A stretch of DNA of 64,000 nt from Ursus arctos. Lineage: Eukaryota; Chordata; Mammalia; Carnivora; Ursidae. Shown here piece after piece: positions 37,960 through 52,639 of this stretch (position 1 is the first letter of the stretch; every line of letters starts with the position of its first letter). The notes under the pieces were generated by a model, which had not been told where the DNA came from, did not search any database, and worked only from the letters and a program-made list of their open reading frames with translations. The stretch covers positions 15,849,001-15,913,000 of the forward strand of contig NW_026623100.1 of the NCBI RefSeq assembly GCF_023065955.2, read 5' to 3'. Both the position numbers and the translations under genes were made by a program.

Positions 37960-38202
37960 ACATGTGCTGGGGATTCACAGCATGTCAGTGTAGCTGCTAG
38001 AGTGAGCCAGATTCTAGAACCCCAAGCCTGAGCTCTAGTCTCTTCTGCCACTCTGGTGGTCTCCATCCTTCCTACTGGTCCCAGCTTTGACTCAGTTCCC
38101 AGGCCTAAACTGTCAGCCCCAGAGCCTACCTGGCATAAGCCTCCCTTATTCTCCCTGCCAGCCCTCCACCTCACCGGGGCCTGGCCTTCCTTTGCCTTTC
38201 AG

Positions 38203-38300
38203 AGGCCTGGAAAAGGATGGGAGCCTCGGCGAGGGCGTCCCCCTGAAGAAGCAGAGCGGCATGCACCTGACTCTGCCCGATGCCCATGATGCAGACTCCG
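38203..38300 (+). CDS. TTC7A: TTC7A coding exon (human exon 17), residues 641-672 with split glycines
   Basis: 98 bases: one base completing Gly640, 32 codons and the first base of Gly673. The acceptor is ttgcctttcag and the donor is GTAAGA. The peptide [19 protein letters not shown] then [13 protein letters not shown] is loop-like rather than TPR: charged, Gly-rich and less conserved. It separates the middle and C-terminal TPR blocks. The serine at 38297-38299 is human S672. Confidence 0.95.
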
Positions 38301-39939
<1,639 letters not shown>

Positions 39940-40044
39940 TGACAGCCGCCCGCCCGCCTGCCTGCAGGCCTCTCGAGGGCATGTGGGGTGGTGAAGGCCC
40001 CTGACAAGGCCTACATAGACTGCAGTACTCATGGAAGGGCCTGG

Positions 40045-40165
40045 GGATCAGGAACCTGGAGCTCTTTGCCCATCTCTCCCCTAGTTCTAGCTCTTTCTTC
40101 TTTGCTTGGCCTAAGAAGAGTCACTTCATCTGTCTGGCTGTGGGTTTCCTTCCCCACCACATGGG
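40045..40165 (+). repeat. MIR fragment
   Basis: Shows gatcaggaacctggagctct, gaagagtcacttcatctgtc and gggtttccttccccaccaca. Confidence 0.55.
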
Positions 40166-40589
40166 GACAGGGCCTGCCTGCCTGCCTCAGGGAGGCTCTC
40201 TGGTAGCAAATACAAATGTAAGAAAATTGGAGGAAAAACCACACAGATGGATAGCCTTCCTAGTCTCAAAGACAGGCCCCGTCCCTCCTCCTTACCCTCC
40301 CTCTCCTGAGTAAAACTAGTTAGTAAAACCAGCTCAAGCCCCAGAGAGCTCACAGAATTGCTGGAGAAGAGGTGAGGTCTGGTGGCATAGTTCAGCGATG
40401 GCAGAGGGCTGGTAACGCTGAGGTGGCCATTCAGGTGACAGTCCCTCTTGATAGGTAACTGGCACCACTGCACCGTGGAATGTGAGGGTCAGTTACTGTG
40501 GGGGACACAGAGAGCTTCAGGATCCCATAGGGCTGGGTTCTCCTGCCAGCCCCCTACTGCCCGCCCTGATCTAAAATGAGCTCGTGAGC

Positions 40590-40640
40590 AAAGTGGTCAG
40601 TGCCGTGTGGGGCACATAATAGGTGCTCAGTGAAGCTCCT
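40590..40640 (+). repeat. L2 or MIR tail
   Basis: Shows ggtcagtgccgtgtggggca followed by cataataggtgctcagtgaa. Confidence 0.5.
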
Positions 40641-41279
40641 CCCCTGTTTTCTGGTTACCCTGACAGGTGTCCATCTCTCCCCAGGGGCTGGCACCTACAG
40701 CCCCCCAGGGGAGACGCAGAAGAGACTGCAGGTAGAAAGTTCCTGAGCTGAGCGGACATTGCAAGTCATTGCAAGTCAGAGGCAGAAAGTGGTTCACTGG
40801 GGATCTGAGGCTTCCCGCTGCCTGGACTTCACATAAGGCCCCATTAGCATGCAGTACTCCCCCTACTCTCCCACCACAGCTTCTTTACTCTGGGGGGAGA
40901 AATTGGACCAGCATGCACAGGCTAAACAGGGAAGCATGTTCATAACGCCAACAGCGCCCCAGTTAGCATATCAGGGTCCCTTAGGCGGCCAGGGGTGTGT
41001 AAGGGGCATGCTCACCAGCCAGCTTGTTGCATCCTAAGGAGCAAGAGGAATGTTGAAACTCCGAGGGATATGAAGCAAGGCCTCCCCTTAGGCAAAGAGC
41101 CCCCTGTCTTCTTCGAAGACATGGAGCCAGCACGGCTCCCTAGGGGCACGCCAGAGCCCCCGCCGCTCCACGTGCCAGGGTAGGAGGCTGCGCCCTCACT
41201 GGGCCTTTACCACGTGTCCCCAGTAATGCGGTGATCAGATCCGGGGGGCTGTGCGTTGCCTGCTCTGGGGCTCCCAGGC

Positions 41280-41530
41280 CTTTATTCTATTGATACGCAC
41301 TATCTACCACCATCAGCAAATGAACACGTTTTGCATTTCACAAGCCTGCTTTCCATTGCTCAAGGGTGCTGCTTTATGCTCAGGGTACTAGTATGTTCTG
41401 GTAACTCCGGGGAAGGTTAACTCATTGGCCTTCCTGAAGCTTGTAATCAGGCTTGGGAATAATCAGTATAAATACATGCCCGTCAGTAACTTGCACATTA
41501 GCCTCTCTCGTCTGAACATTAGCCTAGATA
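41280..41530. promoter_or_regulatory. Candidate conserved non-coding island
   Basis: A balanced-to-AT-rich, non-repeat block with ctattgatacgcactatcta, aatgaacacgttttgcattt and ggaataatcagtataaatac. Function is inferred. Confidence 0.25.
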
Positions 41531-41814
41531 TTCAGCCCCCAGAGAACTCTGGGAACAAAACCTGAATGCTTTGAATGTGGTGCGGGGGGAAGGGTTGGGC
41601 CGTGTGGCATTGGGAGGCAGGTTTGGGTGTGTGTGACTGATCCAAAATGGCAGTGACTTCTGCAAGGTAGACGTTTTGTTGTCCTTTTGTAAAAGTTCAG
41701 AGATGGTGCCCTTGACTGGGATGACAGCTCTGCTCTCCTGGTCCAGGGCCCTAGGTTCCTTCCATTTTGTTGGCTCTGCTCTCTGTGGGGTGTCACTCTC
41801 ACCCCTGTGACCCA

Positions 41815-42075
41815 TCATGGCTCTTCATCATGTTCACCTTCCGAGGCATAACCAGGGAGAGCAGAAGAAGGGGACACCCCTTCTCTGTAAGGACATATTT
41901 TGAAAATTGCATACATCAGTCCCCATCATGATCCATTGGCCAGAACTTAGTCACATGACCACACCTAGCTGCAAAGGACTCTGGGAAGTGTCACTGTCCT
42001 GGTTGTCCATATGGCCCATGGAAAATCAGGGGCTCTGTCATTATTGGAGAAAGAGAGAAGAGACTGAGGGACAGC
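41815..42075 (+). repeat. Old interspersed repeat, class uncertain
   Basis: Shows cattggccagaacttagtca, catgaccacacctagctgca and aaggactctgggaagtgtca, a string recurrent in mammalian genomes. Class not determined. Confidence 0.45.
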
Positions 42076-43170
42076 TGCCACAGCCAGAAAGGGAAGTAAG
42101 AAAGCGTCCCAGGTTTCCCCTCTGAGCACGGGAGGGTTCCGGAGCAGTCTGCGCTCCATAAGCTGTTGGCGTCAGCAGCAAGCATGTGCCGAGCACATAC
42201 TGAATGAAGGGCTGCCAGGACCAAATCACCGAGGCACAAACTTCTCCCTAACCTCACCCCCGACCTGAGCCAGGCTCAGAGTATCGTCACCAGCGTCCCC
42301 ACCCCCACCCACCCGCCTAACGATCCCAGCAGCTGCAGCAAATGTGCAGGAACGGAAAACATCCTCCTTTTTCACTTTGGAAGGAGCTCATCCCCCAGCT
42401 TTCGTTCAGGATGAATTACACCCGGGCCGCTGCGGCTCCATCAGTACCCGCCTTTGGTTGCGCGACGGTACCCTTCCTCTCCCAGCTCTTGTCCTCCTCC
42501 CTGCTCTCTCCAGGCCTCCGTCCCTTTCCAGTCAGAGGTGACAAGCATCACGGGGCGCTGCCACTTGAGAGATGCGTTCCAGGAACGTTGCCTCTTTGGC
42601 AGCGGGTCCGTGTGACAGTGGGCGAAGTACGAAGCCTCCCAATGCCCCCGGATCCTGCGTGTCGAGCGGTGCCTTTTGGAAGAGCAAGAGGGCTCACCTC
42701 CCTCTGTCCCTGCAGCTCATGTCTCTGGGAGCTAACAGTGTGCTGGGGGGGGGGAGGGAGATAGACGTAAGGAAGAGTTCCCCTGCCCTGGAGGTCCAGG
42801 GGACTCCTAGGCGGCCATGGGCTTTCACTCGGTTGGGGAAGCTGGCTTGAGTCTCCGCTCCCACATGGCAGGTGCACAGTGTCTGGGCACTGGGCACAGA
42901 GCTCCACCTGCTAAACAGATGCGTCAGGCGAGAGCCAGTGCACCCCCTGGTCCAGGCTGAACCTGTGCCCAGAGAGCCTGTAAGACGGGCAGAGCACCTT
43001 TGCCCAAGCATCTCAGAATGGGGACCACCGGTGGGGACAGTCCTCAGGAGGGCCTGGGCGTTGGTAGCTAAATCGACCCCAGCTGTGAGCCGGGCAGACT
43101 GGGGAACTGGGGTGGGGTGGCCAGGGCTGTGTCTAAAGATCATCTTCATTATAAAATTACAGTCACGGGA

Positions 43171-43400
43171 GGGGCGCCTGGGTGGTGCAGTCGGTTAAAG
43201 TATCCAACCCTTGACTCTTGATTTCGGCTCAGGTAGTGATCTCAGGGTTGTGAGATCGAGCCCCATGTCAGCTCAGCCTGGGCATGGAACCTGCTTAAGA
43301 TTCTCTCTCTCCCTCTCCCTCTGCCCCAACCCCACCTTTTCTCTCTCTCTCTCTTCTCTCTCTCTACCCCTCCCTCCATCTAAAAAAAAAAAAAACAAAA
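43171..43400 (+). mobile_element. Can-SINE, forward, with target duplication
   Basis: Begins ggggcgcctgggtggtgcag (tRNA-like head), then ttgatttcggctcaggtagt, cagggttgtgagatcgagcc, a long CT tract and an A tail. The 9-bp sequence tacagtcac occurs at 43158-43166 and 43401-43409, a target-site duplication. This is the only Can-SINE in the sense direction of TTC7A. Confidence 0.94.
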
Positions 43401-43905
43401 TACAGTCACTGGAGAAGCTCTGCCATACCCGTGGTCCCACCTGCTCCTCTCGTGTTTTGTTCCCTCATCTCTCATCCCTTTATCTTCCCTCACGCTCCCC
43501 TCTGTCCCAGCTCCCCACCCTTCTCCCTCCTGCCTTCTGTGCCTTCTTCCCACGTCCCCTCTTGCCTTGCTCTGGCTTTTTCTTCTTCCCTCCTCTGCCG
43601 GCACCCCCTCCTCCCAGCTGTCGAGTCACTGAGGAGAGCACTCGGGGACAGGAAGTCGCGAGCCCAGTCCCTGCAGCCTTGACTCCCTTGTGGCCTGAGG
43701 AAAATCGGGCCCTTCTCTGGGTCCCTGGGGTGGAGGCTCTCAGACCACCTGCAGAATGCCTTTAGACCTTCGGATCCTCTGTTATTCATTCTCTTGGTTC
43801 CCTGGCCGCCTCTCTCACTCCTTCCTTGTCTGCCTCTCCCCCTTCTCCTTTATTCTGGGTGTCCATATGTCCTGAAGGTCTGCTCCATGGGGAGGACGCT
43901 TGTGT

Positions 43906-43920
43906 CCATTAGGGGGCAGT
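43906..43920 (+). promoter_or_regulatory. CTCF-like motif (CCATTAGGGGGCAGT)
   Basis: Matches the core CCASYAGRKGGCRS at all but one position. Motif-only prediction. Confidence 0.25.
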
Positions 43921-45429
43921 TTTGGTGATCCCCTCTGGGGTTCAAGGCTAGCTAAGGGCCTAACCTTAACTTCTTTCCTGAGCTTCTCGCTGAGGCATCT
44001 CTGCCTTTTGCCTGGGTGCCCCTCCTTTCCGAGGTCCCATGGAAGGTCTCTAGGAAGCACCTCTCATGTCAGAGGCCCCTGAAAGGCCATAGACCTGACC
44101 CTGGGCCCTCCCTCACCCCGCCCCTCAGCTCAGGAGGAGCCCGGGGGCAAGGCCCTCCCTGCCAAGAGGGCGTGCAAATAGCACCGTGAAGAGTGAGTTC
44201 ATCCCCCGACCTGGGGCTGGGGTGGGGCTTGGCTCTGACAGAAAGACTGGAACCAGCTCTGGGTGCAGGGTTAGATCAGGATGCCTCAGAAAAAAATAAT
44301 AAAAGGGACTGTTGCAAAGCTCCAGGGAACAGATGTTTTCCATTTGGAGCCTGCCGAGAGAAGCACAGAGGGGGGTGGGTGGAGAGAGATGGACGGAAGA
44401 GGGAGAAAAGCTGAGACACAGAGGCAGGAGGGGAGGTCAAGGGTAGGCAGACAGGAAGATGAGAGAAGTGGGGAAATTGGGATGGAGGGAGAGAGAAGTT
44501 GCTGAGGGCATGGGAGAGGGGCCCTCGACACTGGGGACAGCAAGGTCTGTTTGCTGGGGTGGTGGCCAGGGCTGTGAGAATTCAAGCAAAGTCCGGTAAC
44601 AGGGAGTGCGCCCTCCGGGGCGGAGGCCAGGATGGGTGGGTACCTTGGGGCCCCAGCAGTCAAGGCCGGGAGGTCGAGAAATCAGGGCAGTGGATGGGCA
44701 CGGTGCCACACGTGGCTCCTGCTGTAGCCGAGGCCGGCTGGCTGGGGAGCACCATGTTTGGTAAAACAATTGCCGAGGCTAGGAAGAAGGGGTGCACTGC
44801 AGCCCCCAGACCTGTGGGCCCGGCTGCAGGTCAGAGGCCCCGCCCTGGAGGCTGAGCATGCCAGGGACTGTGTGCAAGGCGGCCAGGAGCCCTCAGGAGA
44901 CCTCGTTTCTCTGGCTCTGTTCTGTGTCATCTGGTTTCCTGCCTAACTGGTAATGAAGTCCATCGGACCAAAGCAGCCCTACCTATTTTTCCGGGCATGT
45001 TCTCTGGTGTGTGGCCAGCCCAGCAAGACCCAGAGCCCCAAGGAAAGAGGGAGGTGGGGATCCCTGTAATTGAAATCTGTTGATATGAAGGCACTGTGAG
45101 GAGTCCCTAAGGGAGAGACCAGAAACAGCCTCTAGAGCCAGGGACTCAGAAGACGGGCCGGCAAGTTGTAAACAGCTTAATGAGCCATGGCAGGACCAGG
45201 CTGGCAGGTGGGCCAGGCCCGGGGCGAGCCTGCCCAGCAAGGGTGAGGGGGAGTGGAAGGCCTAACCTCTGAGCTGAGCTCCTGGTGGTAGAGGAAGCAG
45301 CCCCGCGGCGGGCAGGGTTTCCCTGCCCCCAACACTCACTACACACTTCCTTCTGCTTCTCCCCTCGCTTTCAGTGACCCTGGGAAGTTCGGTCATGGTG
45401 GAGCCCAGCCCTGCGGGTCAGCACAGCCT

Positions 45430-45700
45430 CCCTTCTCTCTGTCAGTCTAACTGCCCCTGCGCCTTCAGGCCCCAGCTCAAATGTTGCCTCCCCCAGGAAG
45501 ACTTCCCTGACCACACCAGCACAGCTGACCTGACCCCTTCTGAGTGCTCGGGGCTTTCAGAATTGGCACCTGTCACTCCATTGCCTTGGCTCACTCCAGC
45601 AGTTTGGTTGCTCAGCTGTCCCACCTCCCCCCATCTCCAGTCTTTCTCCTTCTCCTGGGAGGGCCAGGCACACAGTCAGTACTTAATAGTTGCACACTGG
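45430..45700 (+). repeat. L2 LINE 3' end
   Basis: Shows ccccagctcaaatgttgcct, ccccaggaagacttccctga, gcctt-type decay through the middle, and aggcacacagtcagtactta at the end, the L2 order. Confidence 0.8.
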
Positions 45701-46999
45701 ACCCTCAGTTATGAATGCAGCCTGCTCAGAGCCCCGGGAAGCAGCTCCAGAAGGGAGCACAACAGCAGAGGAGAGGAGAGCCTAGGCTGAGCTAGACAAA
45801 CCCCTGAGCTTGGGCCAGCCCTCCCTGCACGGCCCTGGCTCAAAGCCCGCCCTTCCTGGCCTCACCTTCCTGGGCTTTCTGCCTTGGGACTGTGCCGCTC
45901 AGACTGTCCACGAGGACGAGAGCCTGCATTTCTCTCTGGCCTGATCGTGGGGGCCTGGCTCCTCTGTGTTCACTGAATTCTTCCAAAGTCTCATCCCCGC
46001 TAGAGAAAAAGAGCCCCCTTGCTCAGAAAGGCTTCTGTAGTATTATAGGATGTGGCAAGCTACTTATTACACAACGAACTTAGGCAACATTCATGCTGAC
46101 TACCCCAAGTGCCGTGTGCTGCCGTCAGGGCCTTACGCTTCCTTCCTGCTGCTTGTCGGAACAGGAGGACATGATGCCTGGGTCCGGGTTTTCCACCTCT
46201 TTCTGGGAGCTTCTTTCAGGATATCTGTTCCCCACCCCACCTAGACCTAACCCGAATTAGTGTAAGCTCAGCCCTTGGCCAGTGCTAGGAACAGCTCTTG
46301 GCGGGCTCGCAAGCCAGGCTCTGCGTGCCCTTCTGTGCTCCCATCTGTGCGCGGGCACCAGTCCCGGGAGGGGCGGCCAAGCCCAGGGCTGCCAGGAGAG
46401 AAAGGCTGAGTGGGCCACGAGGCCGAGCTGCCAGCCCAGCCAGCCTGTTTCTAAAAGTGCCTGCTGTGGGCGTGTACCTGTGCGGCGTGGGTCTGCAGTG
46501 TGCCTTTATGTGGGCTGGCCTGGGATTGGGGATGGCCCCGTTTCCCACTGAGCTGGGGAAGAAGGCAAACTGGTTATGGGACAGATCATCTGAGCTTGGT
46601 GGTGAAAGGCATGGGCAGCCCCTGTTCTCTCAGTGTGGCAGAAAGTCCTGGGCTTTGGAGGGAGGCCCAAGCTGCTGGGAACCCAGTGCTGTCTTGCCCC
46701 TTTCTAAGGAGGGACTGGAGTGAGGTCCCCCCACTCTCGGCCTGGCTTGTTAGTGCAGGGCCCATGAGAGCGCCTGCTGGGAGGGGTACATGAGAGAAGA
46801 CACTTGGCAGAAGCAGGCCTTGGCCCACTGTCCATCTCCAGGAGTGTGGGCCGTTCGGGAACATGCACCTGCCTCGTCCTGATCGGCCTCCATCCCCCAC
46901 CCCCAGCCTCTCAGTCGTCAGGTAGAGGGACGCTGCAGAAAGCCACCCAACCTTTACGAATGCCACTCGTGCCCCCACTGCCAGGCTTGGAAGTCAGCC

Positions 47000-47200
47000 T
47001 GATGCCACCCCCGGGTCCACTCCTGACTCTCCCTGTGGCCTTAGGCAACTTCCCCACCCTTTCTGTGCCCAGGAACCGCTCCCCGAAGCAGGGTCATGAA
47101 AGTGCTTGTTGCGTGGCTTTTGTGAATGTCGGCGGAGAGGGCCTGTGCGGAGCGGGTAGCACGGTGCCTGACAGCGAGCGAGCACTCAGAAACCATTACC
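47000..47200 (+). repeat. MIR SINE
   Basis: Shows ctgtggccttaggcaacttc, cccaccctttctgtgcccag and gcacggtgcctgacagcgag. It ends about 140 bases before the next acceptor. Confidence 0.65.
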
Positions 47201-47219
47201 TGCCGGGCCCAGGCGGTGA

Positions 47220-47711
<492 letters not shown>

Positions 47712-48139
47712 TGAGGATGAAAAAATCCAGGATGGGTTGATATTCTTTGTAACTCTAAGCTTCTATAAAGCAATGTGACCCCAAAGGGGTTCTTCATTAG
47801 ATCCTTGCCCTAGACACTGTAGGCAAAGTACTCCGCTTTCTGGGAGTCCCCAGGCCCTCCGTGCTCACTGGGCTACCTCTCCCACTTTGGAGGTGCGCTG
47901 TGCCTCTTTGGTGACATTCAGGGCATCTCCTGGGCTGGGCTGTCATGTCAGGCCTGATTCAAGCACCCATGGAAAATGGCCCCTGGCGGGGGGGGTTGGG
48001 AGTGGGTAAGAGGGCCCAGCAGCCCCCAGTCCTAGGACGTGGCCTAGGGTGCCCAGGGCTCAGTGACTTTCTGTGGTCAGGTCTGGAGGCCGGGAGCAGG
48101 ATGCTGGTGTTCTTGGCTTGCCTTTGCTGTTCTCGTTCT

Positions 48140-48215
48140 GGGTGATCGTGAGTAAGTCGGCCCCCTTCTCTGAACCTCGGTTTGACTTATCTGTGCAATG
48201 GGGATTCTCTGATAG
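48140..48215 (+). repeat. MIR fragment
   Basis: Shows tgatcgtgagtaagtcggcc, tctgaacctcggtttgactt and atctgtgcaatggggattct. Confidence 0.7.
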
Positions 48216-48863
48216 AGGAAACATTTATTGAAACCTGCTCCGACGGCTGGTATAGTAGACCGGTGGGGTAACCGTGTTTCCCTTCCTTTCTTAGCTACTT
48301 CCAGAGAGCAGGTCATCAGGATAAACATGATGCTCCGAAGTGTACAGGCCTACGTCAGCACAGTGGTTTTTGAAGTACAATTTAGGAGCACCCCATTAGT
48401 GACACAGTCTTCCCCTGTTGAGGTACAGGTCCCACCTCAGACGCCCCCCATGAGCGTTCTCTGAGGGAAGTGGCCATGAGGGCGTCACCGACATCTGCCA
48501 CATGCGGAACACAAAGGGGTCAGAATGACTCCAGATGGCTGCAGGGTTATCATTGCCAGAAGGGGTCTGATTCCTTCCCAAAGAGAAGCCACAGGGAGTT
48601 CGATTTCCGCTCAGCGTCAGGAACAACAGTATAGCTCTCAGAACAGGACAAGTCCAAACTCAGGAGTTGTCTGGTGAGGACATTGCCAAGGGAATGGAAA
48701 ATGCACTGGGGGGGAAGAGCTGCACCAGGTCATCTTTATAAGAGCCCCTGAAAACAGGTTAGAGCCTCCCAGCTCAGCTCTTATCCCCGCTGCCTGATAT
48801 CTGAAAGGATTTCTACCTCGGGCCCACGTGAAGGTTCTGCGTCAGCTGAAGACAGCCCACGCA

Positions 48864-48873
48864 GTGACGTCAC
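48864..48873. promoter_or_regulatory. Full palindromic CRE (GTGACGTCAC)
   Basis: Contains the perfect TGACGTCA site of CREB/ATF proteins in a CpG-containing context. Motif only. Confidence 0.35.
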
Positions 48874-49129
48874 ACCCGGGCCCGCGTTCCCCTCCACATG
48901 GCTGTGTTGCCTTGCAGTCTGCTCAGCAAAGGGTTGGTTTTTGCAAAGCACAGCCTCCTTCCTCCCGCAATTCAGACATTAGCTCCTGTGACAAATGGCT
49001 CCCTGGAGGTCACATCCAGAAACTGGATTAGGGTGGTGGGAGGGAGGCTGCGCGCTGGCTCCTGAGGCCTGCAGCCAGGCAGAGATGGCTGCCTTCCCCT
49101 GCGCTGGCCCATCGGAGCCCGCCGCCTCA

Positions 49130-49290
49130 GTCCCTAAAACCCGGTGAAGTCTGATAACAGGTACGATTTTGAAGTAACAGTGTACCATTTTTCATTTATG
49201 CTCATTGTTGGTAGCTATTTTCCTGAAATTGAAGCCGCTTCCAAAGGCGGGTTTCCATAGTAACCAAAGAGCGGGCCCTGAGTGGCTCCC
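49130..49290. promoter_or_regulatory. Candidate conserved enhancer with RFX X-box
   Basis: AT-rich, non-repeat block (tgataacaggtacgattttg, gtaccatttttcatttatgc) ending in the X-box GTTTCCATAGTAAC at 49251-49264. The motif has inverted half-sites GTTTCC and AGTAAC spaced by AT. Confidence 0.4.
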
Positions 49291-49619
49291 TACAGATGTT
49301 TCTGAAATGGCCCCTTTTCTCTTCCCGGGGTGCCTGGCTGAGGTGATGAAATGAGAGCAAGTCAGAGCCAGACCTGCCCAGTGTTCAAGTTACAGGCAAG
49401 CAGAGGGACAGTCGGCTCTGGCGTGGGCAGCCCCGTTCGCTTTCCACATGCTCTGTTCCTGCCAGCAGCCCACACATATGCATGAAGAATAGCAAATTTC
49501 AGGTCTGGAGAAGATTTGCGAAGCACTCTTTTCCCAAAGACGCAGGAACACTGTGGCATGTTGATCTCCAGCATTCCCTGATGTGAGAGTCTTTCCTGGG
49601 CCGGCTTCGGGCTCAGGAC

Positions 49620-49735
49620 ATCTGGGATCTCATCCTGGCTCTGGCTCTAATTCACTCGGGTGATTTAGGAAAACACACATGTAACTTCCACATTCCTGCT
49701 GTCTCCTTTGGTGAATGAATAATAATCGGCGTCAT
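49620..49735 (+). repeat. MIR fragment
   Basis: Shows gggatctcatcctggctctg, attcactcgggtgatttagg and gaatgaataataatcggcgt. Confidence 0.65.
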
Positions 49736-52214
49736 TCCTAGACCAGTGCTAATCACGGGAGGTGACGCACGTGCAGGTGCCTCTAGAAAGGCCAGCAGTG
49801 CAACATCAGAGAAGGCAAAACAGCACATGCGCCCCTACTCTCCAGTCCCTCACCCGGGACAGACATTGCTAATCAATCCCAGCACTTTTTCTCACTGGGC
49901 ACAGATCTTTTTCACCATGGTACAACATGAGGGGAGCCACTACCTGGCAGTCTAAGTCAACTTGGCCTTTATGTAAGGGATTCGTTGTAAAAGTAGTAGA
50001 GAGTGAGAGAGACACATCAGTTGTCTCAGCCTTTGTGAACTCTGGAGGTTGGTGCATCCTTGGAGAATTATCCGGAGAAAGGATCATGGAGGGGAACTGG
50101 TATCCACTGCCCCCCCCACCCCCCGCCATGCAGTCATCGCAAAGGCAGGTTCCCAAGGAGGACATCCTGGACTTGCCACACTACTGTGGTTCTATGAGGA
50201 CATCAGCCTCTGATAGGTGCAAGGAGAGGAGAGGTTCCCCTCCCCTGAGAGCACAGCCACCCAAGGCCGGGGCTGGGAGAGCTCTGGATCCGTCCGTGAG
50301 CTGTGTGGATGCTGGGTTCAGCCTTACAGTCCTGAGGGCAGGATCATCAAACACCAGGACACTGACCTCACAGCCTCTCCCTGGGGCCAGGTACATGGGA
50401 CAGGAGATGTGGGGACAGCCTCGGGGAGTGTTAGGCTACTGCTCTTAGGAGGCAGGGTTCTGGCATGGCTGAGAAAATGAACTCTGGCCCAGAAGCAGGT
50501 TCTTACTCTCCCCGTCCTGTTGCCCTCCCTGCCGTGCCCTGCCCTGCTCTGCCCTGGTATGGATGGGAGGCGTTTCCATGGTTCAGGCTCCATCCTGGGC
50601 TCAGCTCAGGCTTTTCCAGCCAGCAGGCAGCACGGAGACACAAGCTTAGCCGTGCTCTGCCCGTGCCCCAGAGGAATCTGTGCCATCGGGCCCTGGCCCT
50701 GAGGGCTGCCTCCTCCACAGGGCTCACAGATGGCCAGCTTGCTTCAGGAAACTATCAGATGCAGAAAGAAAAAGCTATGCTCTCTGCAGATGGAAATTCC
50801 TAGCGAAATCTCAGGAGCAGGTCCTGACAGTTTTTGCCAGCTTGGTCTCAGCCTCCCTTCCGGGTATCCAGAAACCCTACTCACTCAGCCTGGGTGTTCA
50901 GCCCTTAATTTATAGGCAAAAGCATCTCATTAAGAAGGGGAAACCTGAACTTTTCTTGCCTGCCCTAAGGAAATAAGAGAAAGGAGGCAGGGCCCTTCCC
51001 AAGATCAGCAGAGAAGTTGGCCCCCATGTGGCACTGTTCTTCAGAGAAGGCTCCATGGGCTTGATGGAGAGGAATCAGAGGCAGCCTGCACGCCTCTCTC
51101 TGAGCCTGTCTCTGCCCTGCCACCTCCCAGGAGGCTCTCTGCATCTCCGAGGGAACAGGGATGCCTGGGGAAGGCAAGGAAGCCAGGAGCGACTAATGGA
51201 ATGGTCCAGTCACGGAAGGCCCTCCCAAGAGGGCTGTGAGGTCACCTGACTTTAATGGTGGGCGGGTCACTAGCCCTGGCCACAGACTGACCGTCTTCCC
51301 TGCCTGCCCCAGGGCTGAGCCAGGAGTGTGGATGCTTCGATGCAGCCTGTCTCACTGCAAGAGACGGCACGAGAGCCTCGGCCGCGAGCGGACAGGCACA
51401 CTGCCTCCCCGCCCGTTGCTTTTGCGGGCGGCACCCACCCTGCTCTCCTGGGGACAGGCTCTGGGGTTTCCTGGCACCTCTCTGGCCAGGCTGCCCTGCT
51501 CCCCTCTGGCCCCTGCCCATGGTTATGTTTTCATCTTGGGACAGAGTTCTGGGCTCTGGTTGCCCTGTCTCCCCAGAACCCTTTCCTCATCGGGCCCCCC
51601 AGCAGCAGAGGGAAACTGCCCTAGATGAACTTTGGCTCCTGTGATGTAATTCCCAGGGATGTAATTTGTGGAACAGTCCTGGCCTCGTGACCCAGCCTCC
51701 TCTTTCTCCAGATGCTCCTGGATGCCATCCACTGCCCTGATGAGAGTGTGGCAGTGAATCAATTCCCTGCGCTCCTTCCCTCTCGCTCCCAGCGTGGAGC
51801 TTGCTGTCTCGTTTCTCAAGTGGGTTTGTGAGATCAAGGTCATGGTCATAGTGTGTAGCTGGCCCCATATGGCCCCAGAAATTCTGGTCCCTCTTTCTCC
51901 AGGCGGGGTTTGCCACGGCATCCCCCACGTCCCAGAAGCGGCCCACCACCATCCTTGCGTCTCCCCAAGGTGGGGTCTGAGTTGGCCAGGACCAGGGCTT
52001 GGCCCCGCCTGGCCCCGCTCGGCCCCACCCTGCGGCTCTGGGTTGGGCCTTTTGCAGGAATCCAACAGCAGGCTCTGCTCTCTAAGGCCAAACAGGTGAA
52101 CTCTGGTTGCACAGTGCTCCCGCCAGCCCCCTCCCCAATCCTGGAGGGCAGGACTGGACTGGAGAGGGGACACAGCTGAGACAGAAAGTCAGCACTACCA
52201 GCCCTCGTGTTCTG

Positions 52215-52290
52215 GTGGCTCTTGGAGATTACTCCCCCCCCCCGGCTCAGTTTTCCCTTCTGTCTAATGGGGATAATAATTTAGGCTCTT
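52215..52290 (+). repeat. MIR fragment
   Basis: Shows ggctcagttttcccttctgt, ctaatggggataataattta. Confidence 0.65.
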
Positions 52291-52639
52291 GTGATCTCCA
52301 GGGAGGATTTTATTGCTCAGGTGACCTAAGCGCTGTGAAAAGATAAATCAACATGCCCACATTTTTGTCACCATGCATGTGGGAGACTTGGTGGCAAATG
52401 GCCGAAGCCTGAGTTCCACCTTAACCGGGATGCCCCACCTCACTGCCGTGGGGCAGGCGTCCCTCGGCCAGACTTCCCCGGGCTGCTGGCAGGGTACTGA
52501 GAGAGGGAGGAAGGGCGTGCTGGGCGGGCACCGGGGGCCTCAGAGCTGCCTGTAGGTTGTGGCTGCTGCTGGTTGGCTGGGATGGTTTTTAAGCCCCGGT
52601 GTCAGAGCCAGCGTGTGTCTGGAGGCGGGAGCGCAGCCT

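Noticed and set aside
37353..38174. 273-codon minus-strand open frame in intron 16
   Set aside because: It runs through a TG microsatellite (giving a Thr-His repeat) and has no domain or conserved splice structure. It looks like a chance ORF in GC-rich DNA.
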